Virus record (IMG/VR): IMGVR_UViG_3300031673_000213
Span: 1 to 38,036 of that record
From: a virus
Reading direction: 5' to 3' (one strand)
Length of the DNA: 38,036 nucleotides
Position numbers and translations under genes: made by a program. The notes below the pieces were generated by a model that saw only the letters and a program-made list of their open reading frames with translations, was not told where the DNA came from and did not search any database. This document shows positions 16,997 through 25,333 of the stretch, piece after piece (position 1 is the first letter of the stretch; every line of letters starts with the position of its first letter).

Positions 16997-17325
16997 TTTT
17001 TATTGACTGACTTTTTCTTCTTCGGCTCGACCTTAGAGCTTATCTTTTGTAATTCGCTTTTTAGCTCGTTTAAAACCTCTTGATGCTCTCTGTACATTTT
17101 TCTAACATACTGATGCACCATGATGTTCTGTAAAAATAAAACCACCTCCATGCTAAACTTGCCATCTGGAGGTCGTAAAAATGTTATTAAACCAGACTCG
17201 TTGGTTTCAAATAAATTATTAAATAACTCTTTTCCGCTAATATAATGGTTACACATCTCTTGATAATATTTCCACTCATCTTCGGTTAATTCGATCCTTC
17301 TATTGGCAATAATACGTAGTGGCAT
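16993..17325 (-). CDS. Hypothetical protein, 110 aa
   Basis: A small helical protein (ELTEDEWKYYQEMCNHYI; VVLFLQNIMVHQYVRKMYRE) ending in a basic tail (EPKKKKSVNKK). Overlaps on both sides (ATGA with the uvsY-like gene, TAATG with the gene before) show it belongs to the recombination operon. Not recognised. Confidence 0.75.
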   Translation of the reverse strand: MPLRIIANRRIELTEDEWKYYQEMCNHYISGKELFNNLFETNESGLITFLRPPDGKFSMEVVLFLQNIMVHQYVRKMYREHQEVLNELKSELQKISSKVEPKKKKSVNKK

Positions 17326-17987
17326 TATGAGCGCCTAATCTTTCCCACTCCTCCTTGACCAACTTCCAATTGCTGCTTAAGCCTATGCATACGATCACCT
17401 CTTAAAGCAGGATGTAAATCGGACATGTTTGCATCTAAATCTTGTGATGCTGCGGCTGCTCCGCCAATACTAGCTCGTCTCGGAGGCTTTCCTTGCATGG
17501 CAGATAATACCTGCTGTGTATATTCAGGATCCCTAGCTTCCTCTACAAAATCCTCATTGACCTCAATAACAACCCCATCGGTGCCGTAATCTGCCCCGCC
17601 GGCAGTTTGAATCTCTTGAACAATCTCGGCATAATCTTCAGGTTTTTTAGGCTGCTTAACTCCTGCTTGTTTAAAGAATTGCTGAATTCGGCTCTCAGGA
17701 ACCTTTAATGTCCCTGGTGGTTGTCCCGGTTTAGACTGTTTAGGTGTTCCATAAAATTCGTTTACTGGCTCCCCGGTACCAATCTTGCGAAGTTCGTAAT
17801 TAGACAACAACCATCCGGCAATCCCTTGAGGATCGTTGGGCATTTTTACTAATGCTTCGCCAAGTTCTTTTAATAATTCCTGAGCAGCATCATTCATCAT
17901 AGCTCCGCCGCACGCAGGACATGTGTTGCATTTAATACTATGCACAAACTCTGGATGAATGGGCGCTTGACATGATATACATTGCAT
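17325..17987 (-). CDS. Hypothetical protein with N-terminal zinc ribbon
   Basis: 220 residues. The first 30 hold a zinc ribbon (MQCISCQAP ... CNTCPACGG). A Gly/Pro-rich central part follows (TPKQSKPGQPPGTLKVPE), then an acidic helical part and a Gly/Ala-rich tail with HPALRGDRMHRLKQQL. GAGG lies five bases before the ATG. Location next to recombination genes suggests DNA or protein tethering. Not recognised. Confidence 0.75.
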   Translation of the reverse strand: MQCISCQAPIHPEFVHSIKCNTCPACGGAMMNDAAQELLKELGEALVKMPNDPQGIAGWLLSNYELRKIGTGEPVNEFYGTPKQSKPGQPPGTLKVPESRIQQFFKQAGVKQPKKPEDYAEIVQEIQTAGGADYGTDGVVIEVNEDFVEEARDPEYTQQVLSAMQGKPPRRASIGGAAAASQDLDANMSDLHPALRGDRMHRLKQQLEVGQGGVGKIRRS

Positions 17988-17998
17988 ATTAACCTCGG

Positions 17999-18238
17999 TT
18001 ACCTTTTAGGTCTAACATAAATTCTGCCTAAATCTGCACATACAGTATATTTACCTACAACTGCCGTGGGCATACTAAATTGTTTTTCTAAAGAAAACAG
18101 TTTGTCAAGAAATTCTTCTACATCCTTACAATCCAATTTAGTCTGCTTCTTATCATACGTTTCCCACGTACCCGCTCCAAACTGTTTCGTTGGTTTTTTG
18201 TTTGGATTATGTTCCATGTAAGTAATATCATATTTCAT
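17999..18238 (-). CDS. Small hypothetical protein, 79 aa
   Basis: 79 residues (starts MKYDITYMEHNPNKKPTKQF) with two cysteines, LDCKDVEEFL and YTVCADLGRIYVRPKR. The ATG overlaps the stop of the dnaE C-terminal gene as ATGA, suggesting translational coupling with the polymerase. Function unknown. Confidence 0.7.
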   Translation of the reverse strand: MKYDITYMEHNPNKKPTKQFGAGTWETYDKKQTKLDCKDVEEFLDKLFSLEKQFSMPTAVVGKYTVCADLGRIYVRPKR

Positions 18239-19533
18239 ACAAAACCATCCTGTACATCGTCATCATCGTCTAGATCGGCATGCCCTCGCTCTACTAATTC
18301 GTCTTCTATTTCTTCCAATAAAACATCCCTATCAGCATCTTCTACTTTAGTCTTCTTGCGAGGTCTGCGTACCATAACTTTCTTTGACTCTCTATCAACT
18401 GGCAACTGGGGAGCAGGACAACAACGTGCTACGTCCCCAAATATTAATGATATATCACCATCATACCAATTAAGCTCTCCATTTATATATAACCCAATAC
18501 CAGTATCAAATTTATACTTATTATTAAGAAGCTCGGCAACTCTATTTTGTAAATGCAGCCAGCCATCTGGGAAGCAGGTCATAGTCATTTGATTTCCCCA
18601 AGGATCACTTAGGGTTACCTTAGCCATTACCTCGCCTCTTATTTTAGAATCTTCCTTTTTAACCTTGAACTCAAAGAAGTTTTTAACCTCTGCCTGCATC
18701 ATAGTAACGTGCTTAGTATATTTTCTCTGATCCCTCTCTGACATATCATCGGGCGGTGGTGGATGGATGTTGGGCATCTTTTTGAAGCTGGGGGCTTTTT
18801 TAGTAAAAAAGTTGTCATACACCTCAAATTTGTTACCAGTAAGTCCCTCACCAAGATATTCACGCTCCATGGCGTATAATTCTGTTACAGACCACTCACC
18901 AATATCTTCTGGCCACGGATACTTAAACTCTCCTCGTTTGTCTTCCGGCTTCTTCATATGCACTTGAATCTTCTTTTTAATATCTGAAGCGTACAAATAC
19001 ATCTGTTTACGGGTTAGATTGAACGAATCCAAACTGCCGCTGGCTGCCAAAGCTTGAATAGCAGGAGCACGAACCTTGCGTCCATCCACTTTAGCTATAA
19101 AATCCTCAAAACCAGAGAAGGGTCGCTTAGGCAAAATCTCAGGAATAGCATCCTTTCCCATGTTTTTTAGAGCATCCATCCCAGTCATTAATGTATTATC
19201 ATCAACAATAGTATAGGTTGTACTGGATGTATTTATGTCCGGCGGTAAAATAGCAACATTAAGTTGTCTAATTTCTTCTTTGATGCGAGTAATATTATCC
19301 TTTGCTCCTAAAGAATTTGAATTTACTTCGCTCATAAGGTTGGATACTAAAAATTCCAATGGAAAATGAGCTTTAAGATAAGCGGTGTGGTATCCAATCA
19401 TAGAATAAAAAATTGCATGAGAGTTACTAGTCAACACGCCATTAGAAAGATAATATTGGTGATCTAGATGTTTCACTTCAAGATCGTAGACACGATGTTT
19501 ACCTATTGGTTTAACTGATTTTATGTTACTCAT
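18235..19533 (-). CDS. dnaE: DNA polymerase III alpha, C-terminal part, preceded by split-intein C half
   Basis: Second gene of a fractured dnaE. Residues 1-37 (from the ATG at 19533) are the intein C half: RVYDLEV (block F) and NGVLTSN ending in the splicing Asn. The extein then starts with Ser (SHAIFYSMIGYHTAYLKAHF), matching the DnaE motif that follows GFNxSH. About 395 extein residues follow: helix-hairpin-helix region, beta-binding and OB parts (EVMAKVTLSDPWGNQMTMTC), and an acidic tail. Joined to the N half it gives about 1183 residues, close to full DnaE length. The ATG at 19533 has AAGG upstream and overlaps the endonuclease stop by 8 bases; an earlier TTG at 19545 is less likely. Confidence 0.93.
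   Translation of the reverse strand: MSNIKSVKPIGKHRVYDLEVKHLDHQYYLSNGVLTSNSHAIFYSMIGYHTAYLKAHFPLEFLVSNLMSEVNSNSLGAKDNITRIKEEIRQLNVAILPPDINTSSTTYTIVDDNTLMTGMDALKNMGKDAIPEILPKRPFSGFEDFIAKVDGRKVRAPAIQALAASGSLDSFNLTRKQMYLYASDIKKKIQVHMKKPEDKRGEFKYPWPEDIGEWSVTELYAMEREYLGEGLTGNKFEVYDNFFTKKAPSFKKMPNIHPPPPDDMSERDQRKYTKHVTMMQAEVKNFFEFKVKKEDSKIRGEVMAKVTLSDPWGNQMTMTCFPDGWLHLQNRVAELLNNKYKFDTGIGLYINGELNWYDGDISLIFGDVARCCPAPQLPVDRESKKVMVRRPRKKTKVEDADRDVLLEEIEDELVERGHADLDDDDDVQDGFV
19423..19533 (-). other. Split intein, C-terminal half (37 aa)
   Basis: Residues MSNIKSVKPIGKHRVYDLEV through NGVLTSN. Block F (RVYDLEV) and block G (NGVLTSN) are present. The penultimate residue is Ser rather than the usual His, as in other DnaE split inteins that lack His there. 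The +1 residue is Ser. Expected to assemble with the half at 20449-20775 and splice in trans. Confidence 0.9.
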
Positions 19534-20566
19534 ATGCCTTACCAATGTAATGGACTCCAGGTGTTGGATTATCTAAAATGCTAAATACTTTATCTAAACA
19601 ATCTTTATTAAATCCATAATCACTCTTACGATAGGAAAATTGATCGTATGAAACTCTAATTAACATCCATTGGTGTTTAATAATGTGTTCGTCAAGCAAT
19701 CGATCTTTTTGCTGTATTAGTTTTAACTGATTAATTCTTTGTTCTACGAAATGTAGGATACCATCAAACTCTACGTATACTCTTTTTTTACGATCTGCAA
19801 AATCTATTTGTTTTATTTTAGTTTTTGATATAAATGTTTTCGATTTTACCCGTTGGTTTCTTTTAAAACAATAATCTGACCTAATAGATATTTTTGTAAA
19901 CAATTCAATTTCGGGTTTACTTTGCCATGACGAAATCATCTTCGCAATACATTTATTATAAAAATCCTCCGGATTATTATCCCTCCACTTTTTTAACTGC
20001 GCTGCGCGGTTTTCTTGAACATCTTTTCTGGCAGAAGTTCTCTTGGCTGTTTCTGATGCTTTTTTACGCATTACGTCGGAACGATTGACATTAGACATAA
20101 CTTGCGCCCGACGTTTTCTATCCTCAGGATTAGACATTATTGCTTCACTAACAGCTTTACTCATTTTAACTTTGTACTCGGAAAGGTCATCTCCTCTCTT
20201 TTTAGCTTTTGCAAGCCAGTTGCCAGCATCTTTTGCAGCGGAACAATGATTCTGTTTTGAATTTTCACAAATAACAGGACCATATTGTTTATTATATTTT
20301 TTTGAATCTCTATTGTGTACACCACGCAGATGACTAGTTAGTTGCAAAGCGTGCCAACCACACAATTTGCAAACAACGAAATCAACGCCATCTTTTAAAT
20401 TAGAAAACTTTAATTTGCAGCCTGGCACATGAGTATTAGCTTTATCTATATTCCAGAATCGTTTTTGACATCTTTTACAACGATAGTTAGTCCGTCCTTT
20501 ATTATCTGTTTCAGTGGTAACATTTCTCCATTCTCCACTGTTCTGAATTTGTGATTCATTGTGCAT
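19526..20566 (-). CDS. EDxHD (Vsr-like) homing endonuclease inside the fractured dnaE
   Basis: 346 residues. N-terminal zinc fingers: C30/C33 with C50, and C66/C69 with H79/H84 (VVCKLCG ... LTSHLRGVHN). The middle has NUMOD-like short helices (MSKAVSEAIMSNPEDRKRRA, MRKKASETAKR). The C-terminal third is a Vsr/EDxHD nuclease: SKPEIELF, VYVEFDGILHF at 263-273, QQKDRLLDEH at 285-294 and MLIRVSYDQF. Freestanding endonucleases of this family between split-intein halves are known from 'fractured genes' in phage metagenomes. The ATG at 20566 has AAAGGA five bases upstream inside the intein coding region, so the first 40 codons overlap the dnaE N gene in another frame. Confidence 0.88.
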   Translation of the reverse strand: MHNESQIQNSGEWRNVTTETDNKGRTNYRCKRCQKRFWNIDKANTHVPGCKLKFSNLKDGVDFVVCKLCGWHALQLTSHLRGVHNRDSKKYNKQYGPVICENSKQNHCSAAKDAGNWLAKAKKRGDDLSEYKVKMSKAVSEAIMSNPEDRKRRAQVMSNVNRSDVMRKKASETAKRTSARKDVQENRAAQLKKWRDNNPEDFYNKCIAKMISSWQSKPEIELFTKISIRSDYCFKRNQRVKSKTFISKTKIKQIDFADRKKRVYVEFDGILHFVEQRINQLKLIQQKDRLLDEHIIKHQWMLIRVSYDQFSYRKSDYGFNKDCLDKVFSILDNPTPGVHYIGKAYE

Positions 20567-23139
20567 TTTATCCTTTCCCCAGTATCCAACTCTACCTCTA
20601 CTAAATCTAACTCTCCATTATCGTGATTACAAATTACCTCAATAAATATATCTTCGCCAAATTCTTCATCTCTTGATTTAACAAACTCGCCGGACTTAAC
20701 TTGTTGGATTGGTTTTGATTCAATAAACTGTCCGTCATAAGTATATATATCAACAGTTTCCAAAAAGTGTAGGCAATGATTAAAACCGTATCCTTGAAAT
20801 TTATTAACCACTTCTTCCCAAATAGTTTCTCCAAGTTTCTTACCAATTCCATTCTTTATTGCACCTTGAATAAAATCTTCTTTCCACCCTTTTACCTTCT
20901 CAGGATTTTTCCCTTTCTCTTTAGTTAGCTTGCGCAAACGATCTGCTTCATGCATAGTCCAACCAGCCACGTCCTGCGCCAAGTACATTAAACATTCTTC
21001 ATATAAACCAAAACCCAAAGTTGGTCTGAATGCACGTTCCAATGACGTGTGTATTATTTCTACAGGCATTTCGCCATTCTTAGTTTTAACAAAATCTTTA
21101 CGAATATCACGTGCAGCCGGGCGTGCCAAGCTGTTAATAATAGCTAAGTCCTCAAGATTGGTTGGTTTAACTTTACGACATAAATCAACAGTGCCGCCAC
21201 TCTTGCCAAGCTGAAAAACACCGAAGGTATTTCCACTAGAAATTAAATCATAAGTTGCTTTATCACACTCATCATAATCTGGCGGATCTGGTGGAGGCTC
21301 TTTGCCGTTTGCTTTAATGAGAATGTAGGTATTATCAATTTTATCCAACGTTTCCACAGCTAACGTATCCATTTTCACCAAACCGTTAGCTTCGGCACGA
21401 TCTTTATCATACTCTATAGCTATATTCCCATCTTTATCACGACGTAGTGGAATTAAACCTGGAAGTGGGCGAGAACCAATCACCAAACCACCCGCATGGG
21501 TTGACCACGCCACTGCCTTACCGCCTAAATCCTTAGCAAATTCAGCTAGCTCAGGATATTTTTTAGCGTACTCGCCAAACAGTGGGGCATTTTCTATTGC
21601 AGTACTTACGGTTTTTAATTCTGGAGGTATAGCGTCAGCAATTGCCATTCCAACAGCAACTGCCGTCTTACGATCACCACCAAATTCAAATGTACGCGCA
21701 ATAGCTTTAGCATATGGTTTAGGAGTCATTGTGTTCACATTAGAAACGTGAGCTACATAATCCTCACCATACTTTTCTCTAATATACTTCTGTACCAAAT
21801 CACGTTTAGACGAGGCGAAGTCGATATCAATGTCGGGAAAGCTGGTTTTCTCTTTATTATGGAAGCGGGCAAAAATTAAACCATACTTTAGTGGGTCGGC
21901 AGTATGAATGTCGGTTAAATAACCAATTAGAGATCCTCCAACGGATCCCCTCCCGGGTCCAACTCTAATATTGTTTTCACGACAAAAATCGATATAATCT
22001 TCCACAATAAGCATGTACGAACTGAAACCGTGAAATTCAATAACTTCAAACTCTTCTTTAAGACGATCACGATACGGCTTCTGTTGGTCGGCTGGAAATT
22101 TTTTATTCAAACCAATTTCACATTTATAACGGAGATATAGTGAATCTTCAGCAATGCCTTCTACTGGGTTTTGTTTAGCCCACTGGAGAAAATTCTTATA
22201 ATCTTTTTGATCCTTTACCGGAAACTCTGGCAGCTCTTTGCCAGAAGGATTAGAATATTTAGGATCTATCCATTCTGGAAATTCACATTTATCTGCAAAG
22301 TAAACGGTGTTGTCCACACACTCTTGTGCAAACTTTTCACCAAACATACGAGTTAATTTGCTGACCACCTCTTCTTCAGACTTCATATAGAAATCAGGAA
22401 CATCATATTTCAAACGAGCCCCAGATGATAATGGCTGTCCAGACGCGATTGCCAACATAACATCATGAGCTTTGTGTTGTTCTGGTCTTACATAATGGGA
22501 ATCATTCGCTACGATACACTTTATACCCAATTCATCAGCTAACTTCTTTAGCTGACGATTGGTGAACACCTGATCCACTTCGTTACCATAAAGATTAGAT
22601 TTACGCCTCATACCATTAGGTTGAAGCTCAATAGCCAGATCGTCCCCAAATATATCATTAAGTTTGCGGGTTTGTGCTTTAGCCTCATCAAAGTTCTTGT
22701 CATTTAATAACTGGGCAATAATCCCATTACCACATGCTGTGGTACAAATGAGACCTTCATGATACTTCTTTAATATCTTCCAATCAATTCTAGGAATTGC
22801 CTTACGTAAAGAAACAATATAATTATCGAAACCTTCTTTAACTAAAGATAATAAATTCCTGTATCCTTTAGCATTCTTAGCTAAAAGGATGATGTGTCTC
22901 AGACGTGCCTCTTTATTTTGCACATCATCAACGAAGTACATTTCGGAACCGGCAATTAACTTTACACCAGTGTCATGGGACAGCTTTAAACAATCCCACA
23001 AACCGGCACACGAGCCATGATCGGTCACAGCAATAGCGGGCTGATCTAATTCTTTGGCACGCTTAAAAAGCTCCGACGGCTTAATCAAGCTGTCCATTAT
23101 TGAAAATGTAGTGTGATTATGGAGACTTACATAATTCAT
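20446..23139 (-). CDS. dnaE: DNA polymerase III alpha, N-terminal part with split-intein N half
   Basis: Replicative polymerase, first half. The PHP domain (1-270) keeps metal-ligand residues (H7, H9, D16, H41, E66, DSHY at 213-216), so proofreading is possible. The polymerase core has VGPGRGSVGGSL at 393-404 and the catalytic PDIDIDF at 435-441, and continues through the thumb and fingers to FQGYGFNH. At residue 789 the intein begins (CLHFLETVDIYTYDG), including TMNH (block B) and MLPLKQII, for 109 residues to the stop. AAGGA precedes the ATG but is held in a hairpin. No free DnaQ-like exonuclease or clamp loader is seen nearby. Confidence 0.95.
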   Translation of the reverse strand: MNYVSLHNHTTFSIMDSLIKPSELFKRAKELDQPAIAVTDHGSCAGLWDCLKLSHDTGVKLIAGSEMYFVDDVQNKEARLRHIILLAKNAKGYRNLLSLVKEGFDNYIVSLRKAIPRIDWKILKKYHEGLICTTACGNGIIAQLLNDKNFDEAKAQTRKLNDIFGDDLAIELQPNGMRRKSNLYGNEVDQVFTNRQLKKLADELGIKCIVANDSHYVRPEQHKAHDVMLAIASGQPLSSGARLKYDVPDFYMKSEEEVVSKLTRMFGEKFAQECVDNTVYFADKCEFPEWIDPKYSNPSGKELPEFPVKDQKDYKNFLQWAKQNPVEGIAEDSLYLRYKCEIGLNKKFPADQQKPYRDRLKEEFEVIEFHGFSSYMLIVEDYIDFCRENNIRVGPGRGSVGGSLIGYLTDIHTADPLKYGLIFARFHNKEKTSFPDIDIDFASSKRDLVQKYIREKYGEDYVAHVSNVNTMTPKPYAKAIARTFEFGGDRKTAVAVGMAIADAIPPELKTVSTAIENAPLFGEYAKKYPELAEFAKDLGGKAVAWSTHAGGLVIGSRPLPGLIPLRRDKDGNIAIEYDKDRAEANGLVKMDTLAVETLDKIDNTYILIKANGKEPPPDPPDYDECDKATYDLISSGNTFGVFQLGKSGGTVDLCRKVKPTNLEDLAIINSLARPAARDIRKDFVKTKNGEMPVEIIHTSLERAFRPTLGFGLYEECLMYLAQDVAGWTMHEADRLRKLTKEKGKNPEKVKGWKEDFIQGAIKNGIGKKLGETIWEEVVNKFQGYGFNHCLHFLETVDIYTYDGQFIESKPIQQVKSGEFVKSRDEEFGEDIFIEVICNHDNGELDLVEVELDTGERIKCTMNHKFRTVENGEMLPLKQIIKDGLTIVVKDVKNDSGI
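20449..20775 (-). other. Split intein, N-terminal half (109 aa)
   Basis: Starts with the nucleophilic Cys codon TGC at 20775-20773. Block A is CLHFLETVDIYT, and block B contains TMNH (the T-x-x-H of inteins). It ends with NGEMLPLKQIIKDGLTIVV and a short tail, closely similar in layout to the DnaE-N half of Nostoc punctiforme (DGQMLPIDEIF). The insertion point lies after GYGFNH, four residues downstream of the cyanobacterial DnaE site. The last third overlaps the endonuclease start. Confidence 0.92.
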
Positions 23140-23147
23140 CCAAAATT

Positions 23148-23166
23148 CCTTCTTTTGATAAGAAGG
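23148..23166 (-). promoter_or_regulatory. Hairpin covering the dnaE ribosome binding site
   Basis: On the minus strand CCTTCTT-ATCAA-AAGAAGG forms a perfect 7-bp stem with a 5-base loop. The 3' arm contains the AAGG that would pair with 16S rRNA, eight bases before the dnaE ATG at 23139. This could keep dnaE translation low or be a target for a repressor. T4 DNA polymerase gp43 represses its own mRNA at a hairpin overlapping its ribosome binding site, a clear precedent but with different sequence. Confidence 0.5.
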
Positions 23167-23173
23167 GTTCCTA

Positions 23174-23449
23174 CTAGGAAGCCTCGACGATCTTCAGCAG
23201 TTCAAGAAACTCGTCTCTTATTTTTTCACAACTAGAACCACGAGCATTAATTTTGGTTAACCCAAAAGAAGCTGAGGCGATAAAGGAATCCTTTTTCGCG
23301 TAGAACAAGCCAGAATTAATAAAATTAGCCGGAAGTAAAAATCCAGCTTGTCTAAACATATTTAGATGCCCACGGTTGATTGGTTTTTCAACCGTGAACA
23401 GCCAAGCTAAAGAGCCGCAACATGATTTAACTACACGACATTCTACCAA
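23174..23449 (-). CDS. Hypothetical protein, 91 aa, TTG start
   Basis: 91 residues from a TTG at 23449 with GGAG six bases upstream; no ATG fits before residue 31. The protein has a CC pair (VKSCCGSLAWLF), a hydrophobic middle (FRQAGFLLPANFINSGLFYA) and a charged C-terminal helix. It starts one base after the stop of the upstream gene. Not recognised. Confidence 0.65.
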   Translation of the reverse strand: MVECRVVKSCCGSLAWLFTVEKPINRGHLNMFRQAGFLLPANFINSGLFYAKKDSFIASASFGLTKINARGSSCEKIRDEFLELLKIVEAS

Positions 23450-23791
23450 TTAAGACTCCGTGTCTGACTCTTCTTTCTCTGACTCTTCTTTTCCTGCCAG
23501 AGTTCCCATTGATTCTAATAAATAAACACAATAGCGCTTCATAGCTTCATGTCCTTTTATTACATCAGAATAAACTGCGCAGGCATATTTTAATTCTTCT
23601 TTTTGATTCTTTAAATCCTCGTCGGCAGTCATATCTTTTTCAGTATTAGTAATGGTCTTAGCGCAGTTAACGATAGTATTGGCTAATTCTTCAGACGAAG
23701 ATGATTCCGCCTTAGATTTAAACGTATCATCAACCAACTTTTCCATTATCTTGACCCACTTTTTGGGAAATGTTCCGTAATCATCTGACAT
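23450..23791 (-). CDS. Hypothetical helical protein, 113 aa
   Basis: A Glu/Lys-rich helical protein with AAGGAG seven bases before its ATG. It has a Ser/Glu patch (SKAESSSSEELANTIV), two central cysteines and an acidic tail (KEESEKEESDTES). No domain recognised. Confidence 0.75.
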   Translation of the reverse strand: MSDDYGTFPKKWVKIMEKLVDDTFKSKAESSSSEELANTIVNCAKTITNTEKDMTADEDLKNQKEELKYACAVYSDVIKGHEAMKRYCVYLLESMGTLAGKEESEKEESDTES

Positions 23792-23803
23792 TGTTCGACT
23801 CCT

Positions 23804-24103
23804 TTATTCTTCGTTTGCTATCCAAGCTAAAACATGACCATGACAAAGTTTAGGTGAGCACCAACAACCAAGAACCTTACCTTTTAATTCTATCTTTATT
23901 GATTTTATTTTTTCTGGCTGACCTCTGACCCACTCATCATATTTCTCTACTGCTTCTTTTCTTGATTCTACTTTAAATTCAGCTAAGGTTCCCTCTTTAT
24001 GTGAGAATGGATTGCCCCATTTGGAAGGTCGTCCAATGTAGACATCATATGGTTTGATCTTGTGTACTACAAGATGCCAAATCTTCATGAACTCGATGTT
24101 CAT
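23804..24103 (-). CDS. DUF4326 family protein
   Basis: 99 residues with the DUF4326 signature: DVYIGRPSKWGNPF, then SRKEAVEKYDEW, then GKVLGCWCSPKLCHGHVLAW. The invariant GCWCxPxxCHG suggests a metal or nucleotide site, but the family's function is not established. It is found in many phages and bacteria. Its ATG overlaps the trigger-factor stop as TAATG. Confidence 0.85.
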   Translation of the reverse strand: MNIEFMKIWHLVVHKIKPYDVYIGRPSKWGNPFSHKEGTLAEFKVESRKEAVEKYDEWVRGQPEKIKSIKIELKGKVLGCWCSPKLCHGHVLAWIANEE

Positions 24104-25329
24104 TATTCCACTATTTTAGATTGATCTACCAACCACTGCATAGCATAATCGTTACGCAGCGTAGACACTAACCCTGCTAGCCGCCCGTTTTGAGCAGACT
24201 CGACAATGAATTTTTCCACATTAGGAACGCCCATCATCTCCAACCGTTTTTTAACCAGTTGAATAGCTTCCTCATCAGATAATTGTACCTCTGGCTCAGC
24301 TAAAGTGATAGAATCCATAACTAAAGCAAACTTAATCTGCTCTTTACCACGTTCATTGAACTTTTCCTTGGCATCATCTTCTAGATCATCCCACTTAACA
24401 CCTTCTTGTGCGGCAATCTGTTGCGCTTCCATGTTTAGAAGCCACGGTGGGACCTCAAAATCATTATTAGCAATCAACCGGTTCTTGATCTGAGAAGCAA
24501 CCATCTGATCTCTTTGAGATTTTAACTGCTTTTCTGAAGCTGCCTGAACCTCACCCTTCAATTTATCATAATTTTCGAGGTTTAATCTCTTTGCAAGCTC
24601 GTCATCTAATGGGCATGGTTCCTTTTTAGATCCCGAATGCATGGTAACTACTGCAAACATGTCTCCCTCTAAAGGAAATTCACGTTTTTCACCCGCAGTC
24701 ATGCCGAATAAGTTGTCATCGAACCCACCAGGAAGTTGATTGGTACCAATAACATATACGGCACCCTCTTTTGTTTGCAGCTCCTTCCCCTCAGCGTTCT
24801 TCTCATGGATACTAAAGTCCAAAGTGATCTGATCGCCTGGTTGAACAAAGTCGTTCTCACCATATGGACGAACATCGCCCTTCTGCTCACGTAAAGTTTG
24901 CAGCATGTTCTCTCGCAACTGATCGATGGTGGTTTCCAGGTGCGGTTCGGGAATCTCCATCTCTTTATATGGAGCCAACTCAAAATCTGGCTTCTTTAAA
25001 TATATTAATTCACATTGGAACTCGCCAGATTCCAGTTTAACATCCTTAACCTGATGGTTACCAATGGGTCGCATCTTAGTTTCGAACAAAATATCATCAT
25101 TAGCCTGCTGTAACATTTCGCGAGAGACCCAATCATTAATTTTATCCTTGTATCGTACCTTAATTGCAGTATCAGTTGCCTTCCCTGGACGAAAACCAGG
25201 CACTGGCATGGTACGAAGTTGTTTTATCGCTTCATGTCGCTTGTCTTTTACGACATCAGTGTCCCCAGTATAGTTAATTTTTATTTTACAATACTCAAGT
25301 TCTTCAGTTTCGATATTCATTTCAGACAT
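24103..25329 (-). CDS. tig: Trigger factor (ribosome-bound chaperone)
   Basis: Binds the ribosome exit tunnel and folds nascent chains. Residues 1-110 are the ribosome-binding domain with the signature PVPGFRPGK (42-50; E. coli GFRxGK loop). A PPIase/FKBP-like domain follows at about 155-240 (VQPGDQITLDFSI ... PGGFDDNLFGMTAGEKREF), and the C-terminal 160 residues form the helical arms (ASQIKNRLIANNDFEVPPWL). 408 residues is close to the cellular length (432). Phage-coded trigger factor is unusual; it accompanies bL12, IF-3 and a deformylase in this same window. Whether it replaces host Tig or favours phage proteins is not known. Confidence 0.93.
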   Translation of the reverse strand: MSEMNIETEELEYCKIKINYTGDTDVVKDKRHEAIKQLRTMPVPGFRPGKATDTAIKVRYKDKINDWVSREMLQQANDDILFETKMRPIGNHQVKDVKLESGEFQCELIYLKKPDFELAPYKEMEIPEPHLETTIDQLRENMLQTLREQKGDVRPYGENDFVQPGDQITLDFSIHEKNAEGKELQTKEGAVYVIGTNQLPGGFDDNLFGMTAGEKREFPLEGDMFAVVTMHSGSKKEPCPLDDELAKRLNLENYDKLKGEVQAASEKQLKSQRDQMVASQIKNRLIANNDFEVPPWLLNMEAQQIAAQEGVKWDDLEDDAKEKFNERGKEQIKFALVMDSITLAEPEVQLSDEEAIQLVKKRLEMMGVPNVEKFIVESAQNGRLAGLVSTLRNDYAMQWLVDQSKIVE

Positions 25330-25333
25330 TATT

